Shown here: positions 1 through 11,600 of the stretch, piece by piece
Layout: every line of letters starts with the position of its first letter
How positions within the stretch are numbered: position 1 is the first letter of the stretch
Made by a program: the position numbers and the translations under genes
The notes under the pieces: model-generated
Told to the model about the DNA's origin: nothing
The model's database searches: none
The model's input: only the letters and a program-made list of their open reading frames with translations
Assembly (NCBI GenBank): GCA_033675265.1
Contig: JAUJYZ010001347.1
Coordinates: 124,001-188,000 of the forward strand
Direction: 5' to 3'
DNA length: 64,000 bases
Origin: Actinostola sp. cb2023
Taxonomy: Eukaryota > Cnidaria > Anthozoa > Actiniaria > Actinostolidae

Positions 1-75
1 AATAAGGTAAGCACATGAGATAAGCAAGTCATTCATTCACTGAAATCACTTTGATTTTCTAATTTCGTAATTATT

Positions 76-233
76 GGTTATTCCATGGTTTTCTATGGAA
101 TACGGGTGGATATTTCACGAAAAAATTATATTATTTGGTATACAACGAGCCTTTAGGCGAGTTGTATACTTAAAATAATATAATTTTTGAGTGAAATTTC
201 CGCCCGTATTCCATTGAAAACCATGGAATAACC
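76..233. repeat. Palindromic MITE
   Basis: The left arm begins GGTTATTCCATGGTTTTC and the right arm ends with its near-complement GAAAACCATGGAATAACC, so the whole 158-bp segment folds on itself. The centre carries a second hairpin around TATACAACGAGCC / GAGTTGTATA. There is no coding capacity; it is probably a non-autonomous DNA transposon. Confidence 0.75.
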
Positions 234-235
234 AT

Positions 236-407
236 ATTATCCTATATATATTACATCAACAATTAAAATTTACAACGTTTTGATTGGCTAATACAAACTA
301 TGAAATACCGCTCTGTATTTCATAGAAAAAACTATGAAATACCGCTCTGTATTTCATAGAAATGGTGAGCTCTGATTGGCCGAGATGTAATATGTATAGG
401 ATAATAA
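236..407. repeat. Inverted-repeat MITE with internal tandem duplication
   Basis: The ends are inverted copies: TATCCTATATATATTACATC on the left and GATGTAATATGTATAGGATA on the right. Both shoulders carry GATTGGC (an inverted CCAAT box). The centre (298-362) is a 34-bp tandem duplication of a self-complementary unit containing TGAAATACCGCTCTGTATTT. Confidence 0.65.
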
Positions 408-440
408 TTATTATTTCATCATCACTTTTGGCCAGTTTGG

Positions 441-2151
441 ACACAGGGAGTCCAAGCTCATTATCTGTGAAGACCGTTGTTTAATTTGCATATTTACAGT
501 AAATGTATGTGGCTTTAAAACATCCCTCCGTATTTCAAGATTTTTCGTAAATAATAAAACTTTTTTTTCACTAATGTGTTGTTCTTACTGCTTTCGATGC
601 TGTGACGGCGTTTCAGCGCCATTAGAGCGTTTTTCACGAAAATACCCCTGTAAGAGTATTAAAGAAGGAGACAAGGGAGGAAACTGTTCGAGCGATCCGA
701 ACTCAACTAGCTTTACTTCTCGCCAAAATTCGAGCACATACCTCGATCGCACATCAATTTCGACCACATATCCTGAAAGACAGGTAAATTTCCTAAAATT
801 ATTGGTGACTTGATTGAAAATATGCAATGATTAGCCGACGTGAGGCTCCTACGAACACGGTGAAGCTTCTCAAAAGACGCCATTTTAATGCGTGGGACCA
901 GACCAGTGGACACAAATATGCGAAGAATGTGAAACAAGGTAGCCCCACCAGTGGACCCGTGAGTCTTGTTTTGAACATATCACATCCCTGGTAAGTAAGA
1001 AATTGTACAGAGCGCAGGAAAAAGCGACAGCGTATGTTTTGGCGGCAAAACAGCATCTACATCTGGAGATCGAAAGAAACTTTTTATATCTTGTCGGTCA
1101 TTTAATTCGTCGATCATGAAATGGAAAGGTAAGAGCGATTCTTTGAAAGTTTTAAAATATGTGAGCTTTCAGTGGATATTATGAGACAACTGAGTCAAAC
1201 ATTTCAGGTAAACAACCGAGAGTTCAGCTGATCTAACTCAGCTGTGTTTATGTTTATACTTCAAAGGTTGACAGATGTGCAGGCTGCGATACTTCGGACA
1301 GCCAAAGTAAATCTGGTCATAACCTCTTGCTAACAGGACAAGCTGACACGGGAAAAACTTATCATATAAAAATAATTTTTCATCGTCTGAAGAAACGTGC
1401 AAAAAACGTCGCTATAATCTGTTCGAGTGGAGTTTCTGCCACAGTGTACGTCGACTTGGGATTGAACACAACCTGAAACTCGGATTAATTTTACGGCCTT
1501 GGAACTGCCGATCTGCCATGGAATCTCGTTGTGAATCGTGCTTTGGCAAACAACTTTGTGTGTGAGATAGTCAACAGCGTCGACGTGATAATTTAGGATG
1601 AGATACAATGTATGTTCAAAACAAGACTCACAGGTCCACTGGTGGGGCTACCTTGTTTACATGTTTCACATTCTTCGCATATTTGTGTCCACTGGTCTGG
1701 TCCCACACATTAAAATGGCGTCTTTTGAGAAGCTTCACCGTGTTCGTAGGAGCCTCACGTCGGCTAATCATTGCAGATTTTCTATCAAGTCACCAATAAT
1801 TTTAGGAAATTTACCTGTCTTTCAGGATATGTGGTCGAAATTGATGTGCGATCGAGGTATGTGCTCGAATTTTGGCGAGAAGTAAAGCTAGTTGAGTTCG
1901 GATCGCTCGAACAGTTTCCTCCCTTGTCTCCTTCTTACTCTTAGGGGTATTTTCGTGAAAAACGCTCTAATGGCGCTGAAACGCCGTCACAGCATCGAAA
2001 GCAGTAAGAACAACACATTAGTGAAAAAAAAGTTTTATTAATTACGAAAAATCTTGAAATACGGAGGGATGTTTTAAAGCCACATACATTTACTGTAAAT
2101 ATGCAAATTAAACAACGGTCTTCACAGATAATGAGCTTGGGCTCCCTGTGG
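441..2151. mobile_element. Foldback DNA transposon with ~540-bp terminal inverted repeats
   Basis: Positions 441-980 and 1611-2151 are near-perfect reverse complements. The outermost bases are CACAGGGAGTCCAAGC on the left and GCTTGGGCTCCCTGTG on the right. The ~630-bp centre has no ORF resembling a transposase, so the element looks non-autonomous. The short ORFs in the arms are mirror images of each other and are not genes. Flanking GTTTGGA and GTTTAGA may be a decayed target duplication. A related terminus is present at about 2849-2866. Confidence 0.85.
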
Positions 2152-2225
2152 TTTAGATTGGTAATGACTATAAATGGTAGCAAATCAAAATGCTCATTTC
2201 TGTGTCATCACTTTTTCCATATAAG

Positions 2226-2622
2226 GAAAAGCCCGATGGATTTTGTCGATGATGATGATGGCGAAGATGATATTTTTGGCAATCCAGCAAAGGTAACTTA
2301 TGCACCTATCAAAGTTAACCCTGAGGGGGGGGAGTGTGAGGGGGGGGGGGGGGGGGGAGTGTGGGCAAGGGGTGGGGATTTGATCAAGAGCTACAAATTT
2401 TGTTCAAAATCCTGAGGGTGGGGAAACAAATTCAGATCAAATGAATGAAAAAAGACCCACCCAAGTGTAGAAACAACTATTTCCATATCCATTAAAAATT
2501 TATTGAAACATAATTCAATAACAACATGTCATCTCTTTTGGTCAGATCAAATGCCTCGACCCTCGGGACGCAACAAACATTCGAATGCCCGACTGAGGGG
2601 ACCTCCAACACTTTCAAATCCC

Positions 2623-2664
<42 letters not shown>

Positions 2665-5600
2665 ATGGGGTTAACTTTGATGGGTGCATTACATGTACTG
2701 TACTTGTATATTTAATACAAACCTGTTTTTGAGTGCTTATACAGTATTCAACCATCAAGAGTTCCAGACTGCCGGTACGCCCGCAATGCATTATGAGATT
2801 ATTACAAAGGAAAAGTGATCACCAAGTGAGCAAAATCATAGCTTGGACTCCCTGTGTCTAGAATTGGTGCTCACTTTTCCTTTGTAATAATCTCATAATG
2901 CATTGCATGCGTACCGGAAGTCTGGAACTCTTGATGCTTGAATATAAATGAAAAATAGAGTTGTTTTCATATGAGTGGAAAACCTACGGTACAGAGTTGT
3001 GGTCACGGTACAGAATCGAAGACATTCAACCAATCACAGCACACATCATGCAAAATCATTGCTCAACCAATCAGAATGCTTGGACACCGCACAATCATGG
3101 TGCAATACCGTCACGGCATGAACCGTCACTACTTCCCACTCATACAAAAACAACTCTATACATTATTGGCACTTACTGGCTTATCAGCATTGAGGCCATG
3201 CTCGAGGATCCAGCGGTTTTTGTCCGCGCTCCGAAGTCACCGGCCGAAACAACCCGCTGGATAAATTACCTACTAGTACGAGTTCTGGGGCGTGATACGC
3301 TCTCAAGCGGATTTAGTATAGCTCGCATTTCAGACCCTAAAGAAATGTCAAAAATGAAGTGATAACTGAAGTCCAGATTGTTCATAATGATATATACGCT
3401 GAAAACTCTGTATTCCGTACTCGTGGTGCGTATTCTTTCAGTTGGCGGTACTTGTAGCTTCAAATCGTTTCTGGCCTCCCAATTCAAACAACACATTTAC
3501 CAGCGCTAAGGATCGGATATCACTAGCAAAAATATCAAGCTTTTGCCATATCCTGTCGGTAGCTGTGCAAATACATATCATCCTTTTTTTAAACGATAAT
3601 TAAACGCTTCGAGAACCATGAAGGTCCATGAACTGTTCTGGCTTTAGGAAATCGATCCCGGGGAAAAACTAGAGTACGTGATCGATCGCATCACGCAAAT
3701 GCATTTCTTTAAAACATCCGTCAACATGGACGCTATCTTTGAAAATTATGGTCGAGTTTTGATTGGCCCTCTTTTTTACCCTCAAAAAGAGGGCCAATCA
3801 AAATCAAGATTCGTATCACGCCACAGAACTCGTACTAGCAGGTAATTTATCCAGCGGGTTGTTTCGGCCGGTGACTTCGGAGCGCGGACAAAAATCGCTG
3901 GATCCTCGAGCATGCATTGAGGCTGGCTTGCAGGATTAGAGCCTAAGGTACTTGTAAATGAGACCTCGACACCTATACGCCCTATGCACGAGTGCTGGTT
4001 TTCGAGATCAGGATACTAGAATCTTTTGACATAAAAATGACCATTGCCATCTGAAAAAGCAATTATTCATCAATATTTTTGGAAAATTTCAAAAGTATTG
4101 GATAAAATCCCGCGAAGATATCGTAAATGACATTTATAGGGTTTAGTATGGGATTTTGCCGTCATTAGTACACAGCCTCGTTTTGGTGTATTTTCAGAAT
4201 TAAAAACGTTCATAACTCCGTAAGGACATGTCATTTCGTCCTAAAACTTTTACACTTATCTTATATAAATATGTTCTTTTAGCGGAACATGTTAAACCTT
4301 GAAATTAAGCAATTTAGAAAATATTCTAGTATCCTGATCTCGAAAATCAGCACTCGTGCATAGGGCGTATTACAACCAGTATTCCAATGGATCTACCGGT
4401 ATGTACTCATAAGCGCTGGAACTACTTAGGACAATAGTACAGTTTAATTACCAGAATCATTATAACTCTTCTACATTTGTATCTGCTGTGACAAGCATGT
4501 AATGTCCCTTTTTCTCTACAGAGGCTAGCACTTCATGAAAGTAACATCTCTAGATTTCATGAAGAATTTGTCGAACTTTGTACTGTTGGATCTGGCCAGT
4601 TTGGATCAGTACACAAGTGTATAAATAGATTAGGTAATGTACATGTATATACCGGTATATAGTACTTAGGTAGCAACATTTTAATTATGCATATAGAGTG
4701 CAAACCATATAATTATGTCCGTGAAATAGTACTAGTACTAAATAGTGTTATCTCTATTGTTTTCTATTGTTTCATCAGTGCTATTTAGTACTAATTATGT
4801 AGTTAGTACTGTTTCACGGACATATGGTTTGCACTCTACTATTATATAATTTTCCACTACAATACTGTACAGTGTAGGTGGGATTTTGTTTGTCATTGTT
4901 TTACAACCTAACCATGCCACTTACATGATGTACCTTATTTACATGTAGATACATTTTGTACATGTACTATGGAATATAGAATGCCAAGAATACTTGGTGT
5001 TGATTGGCTGTGATCATATTCTAACTTGTGCTTACCATGGTTTGCTATTAAACTTTGTATTCATTTTGTTGTTTGTATATTCAGATGGATGTGTTTATGC
5101 TCTCAAAAGATCACTTAAACCAGTTGCAGGATCTGTTGACGAGTAAGTTCAGTTCATGTTACAGAACTGTCATGTCTATTGAGTTGTTTTCGTATGAGTG
5201 GGAAACCTACGGCATGGAGTTACAGTCATGGTGCAGGTTCTAAGACATGTATTCAACCAATCACAGCACGCAAAAACATTGCTCAACCAAACAGGGGCCG
5301 GTTGTTCGAAAGGCAATTAGTGCTAATCCTTGATTAGCATCAATAGTTTTCTTAAGATTTAATCCTGGATTAGCGCTAACCGCCTTTCGAACAACTGGGC
5401 CCAGAACGTTTGGGCATGGTCACCACACGGCACGAACCGTACCGTAACTACTTCCCACTCATGCGAAAATGTCTCTAATGTACATGTACATGTATCTCCA
5501 TGTACTCGGTGTAACATTGATTGCCACCCATTTCTATCTAGACAAAATGCAATGCGTGAAGTCTATGCACATGCTGTCCTTGGAACACATCCGCATGTGG

Positions 5601-8600
5601 TCAGGTACTACTCTGCCTGGGCTGAAGACAACCACATGTTGATACAGAATGAGTATTGTGATGGTAAGCAACGCTGTTGGTTTTAGTTTCAGTACCACAA
5701 AGTTATTCAGTGGTTGAGTCGCTAACTCAGGAACACACACAATACTGCAGTTTCGAGTTGTTTAGAGATGACTGCTGACAAAAGAAGCATTTACTACAGG
5801 CTTAGCCTCGATTCAGTGAACAGTCTGTGCAATTCAAAACTGTTTCTATTGTTTCGTGTTAACAATTTTTTCGTGTTCTTGTTGATATTTATGAATAATT
5901 TACACTGATTTGAGGCTAATACTGTACAAATGCAGCCAAATGCATCTGTTGTCAATAAGTACAGAGGTTTTATAGCAGCATCTGAACTCGAAAAGGGACT
6001 ACACTCCTTTGTCTGGGCTTTGCACTGCCTTGGAGAGTTGTGGTGAATGCCCTATGCCTTCACAGGGGAGGAAAGCAATAAAGTACATACACCCTTATAT
6101 GCTACCCTTAAATAAAAATGTTACTTACTTACTTGCCCTCCTACTGACAGTGTAATATGTAAATATGTTGCTAAACACAGGAGGAAGTCTAGCTGATCGC
6201 ATTCAAAATAACCAACAATTAGGTGAAGTCCTAAGTGAAGAGGACCTCAAGCTGCTGCTACTGCAACTGGCAGAGGGATTAAAATACATCCATTCTCTTA
6301 ATTTAGTACACATGGACATTAAACCAGGTACACTAATTACAATACTGTATACATACAGTATATGGAGTTGTAATGGTAAACATAATGAGGGTGTATCACA
6401 TAATTTCAAAACTTATAGGAGAAATGATTATCATAGCTGGAAAGAGCTCGTTGAAATTAGTAAAAATGTGAAGTTTGGAAAAGATCGCTTCACAAATTGT
6501 GAATATATTAATTTTCAAAACTCGAAATTTTGTATGAAAACCTTTGTTGGTAGGCAAGAGTTGCCTAGCGTAAATTTCCAAAGGTTTTCATATAAAATTT
6601 CGATTTTTGAAAATTAATATATTCACAATTTGTGAAGCGATCTTTTCCAAACTTCACATTTTTTACTAAATTCAGTGAGTTATTTCCAGCTTTCGTAGGA
6701 AGGTCCCAGTCGACTAAAAACGGCTGCAAAGGAGACTATTTCCAGCTATGATAATCATATTTTTGTTCTATGAGTTTGGAAATTACATGATAAACCTTCA
6801 TGATTACCACTTGCTTTACTGCCCTAGCAGTGGAGGCAAAAGTTGTGACTCCCAGTTAGTTTGCATTAGTCTCTAAACATCTGAGAACCTGGAAGTCCAT
6901 TGCAAACTTATTAACCATGAGTCTGGAATGGTCCTGTAGTAATGCAATACATGTTATTTTGTACCTGTAAATCTGTTTAGTAGCTCTCCACTCATTGTAC
7001 ATGTTTTGTACATGTGCATATATATAGCTAATTACGAAATCGTTGTCGGGTCGAAAATCATAAATCATAGAAGCTGAGACTGCAAAGATGGATGGGAAAT
7101 CAGTTCATGAGCCACAATACATGCAGAAATGTTCTCGTAGTTTTGAAGGTATATGAGCTATTTAACTAAGATCCTACAAGTCTGCATAAAAAGGTCGATC
7201 ATTTGACGGTGTTATTTGAGAGTTTTAATTTCCCAGAATTCCTTTTGGTCATAGCTTTCATGATTTTCAACCCGACAATGATTATGCAATTAGCTATACA
7301 CCTATTTTCAAAAACGTTGTCCATTTACAAAATAATAAAAAGTAATTAATTAGAGAAACAAAAGAAATGCACTCAAGTGGAACTCTGGCTTATTGTTTCT
7401 CTAATCAATTCCTTTTTACTATTTTGTAAAAGGACAATGTTTTTGAAAACATGTGTATATATGGTAACTGTCGTTCATGAGATATTTGTCTGAGAAATTT
7501 GCAGATTTGAGTCAGTTAGACATTCTAACCAGGATCTTTTGCTTTGAAGCCGATCATTCAGTCTGTAAGAGTTTGAAATTAACTGGGGGATTGTCCGGCC
7601 ACACTGGCTGCATGTCATGTCAGATAGTCTTACATGTATCAGACAAATGAATAAAAAGACTTGATAAAACAATAATCATAATTTATTGTTGTTGTTAGGA
7701 AATATATTCATCACTCACAGCAAGGAAACTGATGAATGTCTTGGTCATACAAATAGTAGTGATGAGGGTATTGATGACTGTATTACACCTCCAAGCCAAA
7801 AGAACCATATTTATTACAAAATAGGTGAGACTCTAAAATGTGCTTCAAGAATAAAATTCATAAAATGTACATACAATAGAACGTTTCCCATAACTGGGGT
7901 TAGGAATGCTAATGAGTTTGCTAATATGCTAATGAGCTGTACACCGTACTGCCAACTAAATCATACCGAAATAATCTGCGTGAAGACGTTTTAATTTTAA
8001 GATGTTATTCTTATTGTACTTTCTGTGGACTTGACATAATTTACCTGCAAGTAGATCATCTTTTAGCGTAAAAGAACTCGCCATTCTAGAACGTGCTTAG
8101 CCAAACTAACAGTATCCAAGCATAGTACGGCGTGCTTACATTTGAATGTTCTCAGTGAAGCCGGAGCTAGACCACTGACAGCTTATTTGAACATAACATA
8201 AATAACTGAAACTGAAAAGGGTATTTCTGTGTAGTACGTTCAGCAGATTATTTCGGTATAATTTAGTTGGCAGTACGGTATACAGCTCATTAGCATATTA
8301 GCAAACTCATTAGCATTCCTAACCCCAGTTATGGGAAAACGTTCTAATATCAGCATATACTGTAATCTACAGTCTTGTCAAAATGTTGCAACCAACTTGC
8401 GTTTGCCTTAGCTACTCAGAACACTGCACCAACCAGAGTTTTTGATCAAGCATAACATGAAACTGTTCACCCATGGTTTTACTTAGTTTCATGAGTCTAC
8501 AGCTACCTTCATCCATAACATGGAATGACCTGAGCCGTAACAGGTGTTACTGGTTACAGCGCTTGATGATAGTCCTGCTAACTATTCTAAATGTTAGAGT

Positions 8601-11600
8601 TCATGTTGCCTTACCATGTTAATACTAGGAGAACCACCTACTTTTAATACTCGAGCAATAGATTTTTTTTCATATGAGTGGGAAGTACAATGTAGTTACG
8701 GTACGGTTCGTACCATGCATGCAGTGTCTAAGCATTTTGATTGGTTGAGAAATGATTTTGCGCACTATGAGTGGTTTCAAGAAGAAATGTCTTAGATTCC
8801 GTACTGTGACCATAACTCCGTTCTATAGGTTTTCCACTCATACACGAAAACAAATTTGATTCTGTCATTGATATCAGGTGATCTTGGTCATGTCACGTCT
8901 TTAACAAACCCAGAGGTAGAAGAAGGAGACTGTAGATTTTTACCTAATGAAATACTACAAGAGGTATGTCGACTACTCATAATATGACATTGATCCACAA
9001 CATATGGCTACTAATGATTTAATAATACTATATATAGGACTATACACATCTTCCAAAAGCAGATATCTTTGCATTAGCTCTGACAGTATACATTGCTGTA
9101 AGTATAAAAATAATGCTCCAGTGTTATCTAAAATGCCATTTTCATTTATTTATTTTAATAAGTACAATATTATTGAAGGGCTCCCTGCAAGAACATAAGT
9201 GATCTCTGATCAAAATCTAAATTCTCCTCAAGTTTCTTTGGATTTCAAAGGAGAATTTGGGTTTTGATCACATTAGTCACTTACTCCATTCTTGCAGGGA
9301 ACCCTCCAATTTGAGTGTTTAACGGCGATCGTCCCCGCCCTCTAGAAACGTCTGACATTTCACTTGACAACGTAACATTCAAACTGTCACAACGATCGCG
9401 ACAAACGTCGCCGTTAAATCTGCTGTATATCTAAAATGGTAGTTTCTTCAGATTGTTAGATGGCACTTGTAGCAGCAGTTGTGTGTTTTAACACATATTT
9501 TCCCTTTGTCTACAGGGTGGGGGTGCAGACCTACCCAAAAATGGTGAACAGTGGCATGATATTAGGTACAATCTCTTCTAATATAAATAATAATAATGGT
9601 TTATTCACAGCATTTCTACTTAGTAGCTACACTGTATATACATCTGCAGGGCTTAAAATAACGGCTGGCCAGTGTCCGGACAAATCGTTAACATGAACAG
9701 TCAAGCATATTTATTGACTGGTCAAAATCACTGGCCAGTGAAATGTTTGGCATGGACAAGTCAAAATTTTGGCCGGACATTGTCTGTTGACCGGCCGTTA
9801 TTTTTAGTCCTGATCTGTGAAAAGAGATAACTAAAATGAGAGACCAAAAAAAGTTGAGTTTAGTTTCTTTGAATATTTACTGTCAAACAACTCCCAAAAG
9901 TCATACAATGTACTTTGTGTAAATAGAGGTTATTACACGGGTAGTTGTGTAATACGGCTGGATATTTTTACGAGTCGTGCCATATTTTGACGAGCCGTAG
10001 GCGAGTCAAAATACAAACAGACGAGTAAAAATATCCAGCCGTATTACACAACTACCCGTGTCATAAATTGTTTATTATACGACAACAAAATTAACAAAAA
10101 ACAAACGTCTTTTTCTCTTTCTTTTTATTTGCGACCGGACAAAACAAGAAACAAACTGAGCGCGCGCGCAAAATTGACGTGTCCGAATTCTAAAACGTGT
10201 AATACGCTGTCATATTTGTACTCGTATTTGTACTGTAAGATTACAAGTTGTGTAATAAATGACCATATCCTGTATTAAAAAATATAAAAATATCCTGTAT
10301 ATAAGAGGTTCATATGTACTTATGATTGTTTTATTGTAGAAGAGGAAACTTACCACTCCTTACACATGTATCACAAGAGTTCAATAGTTTGTTACAGGTA
10401 TGTCAAACTGTTGTTAGTTCCACGTTATTAATGGTCGTCTATTCCAGTAGGACCATTTGCCTACTTCAAATGTTATTATCACCTTTGAATCTTATTAGTG
10501 GAACAACCAAAACATTTATCTATTGTTATCACCCAAAACTGTCTTGGACTGTACAGTAGTTGAATTCACCCATAAGGTGTTTGATATTTAAAATAGCATC
10601 TATAATCTAAATATTTAATCTAATATTTAATAAGGCAGGATTGGGAATAACATTTTACAATGAAAATTAGGGATATTAGCGAACGACGTTTCGTTGTCAT
10701 CTTGACAACATCTTCAGGTTCAAATGAATTAATTCAAATGAACCATTACAGGCGCTTTCACATATCTTTTGACGATCGGATTCCGAAGTTTATTCCGAAG
10801 TTCCGAAGTTCGTCGGCGAACTTCAAACATTCGATACGAAGTTCAAAATGAACTTGGCAAGTTCAAAACAAACTTCGGAACATTGTTGGCGGCAAAGTTC
10901 AGTCGTTATTCGAAGTTGAGTTGTTTGATGATCTTAGACAATCATGAATTGTTTTTCTAGACAAGGAAAAGGGCTTCCTAAGTACGTGTGTGAAAAAATT
11001 ATTGTTCGTTGGTTGGAAGGCCAAAGTCAAGCACAGATCGGTAAATCTTTAATTTCAAAGCAAACTGTTTCCAATATCATCAACAACTTTGTTAGGAGAG
11101 GAAATCAGTTAGAGGCGCAGCATGGAGGAAATACTCGTAGGACAGCAAGAACTGCGGATGATATTTGCTTAAATATTGAATCACCATAAACAGATAAGCC
11201 GAGTATAAGTGCATTCGAAATTCAAAAACTCTTGGTTGAAAATAACGTTTGTCTACCGCAAAATGTTCCATCTGAATCATTGATTACCCGTTGCAATCTC
11301 GATGTGATTTGCTGCAAGTGTCCTGTGACTCCTGTATATTTTTTCAAAAGAATCATTATCTATTTTGTTTCCAAAGGTTGATAGCCAAGCTAATTTTGAG
11401 TCACGCTTCAACGAACTTTGCCGCCAACAAAGTTCCGAAGTTTGTTTTGAACTTGCCAAGTTCATTTCGAACTTCGTAACGAATGTTTGAAGTTCGCCGG
11501 CGAACTTCGGAACTTCGGAACAAACTTCGGAATCCGATCGTCAAAAGATATGTGAAAGCGCCTGTAATGACTAAAAAAATAAAATAAATGTTTATTTTTT

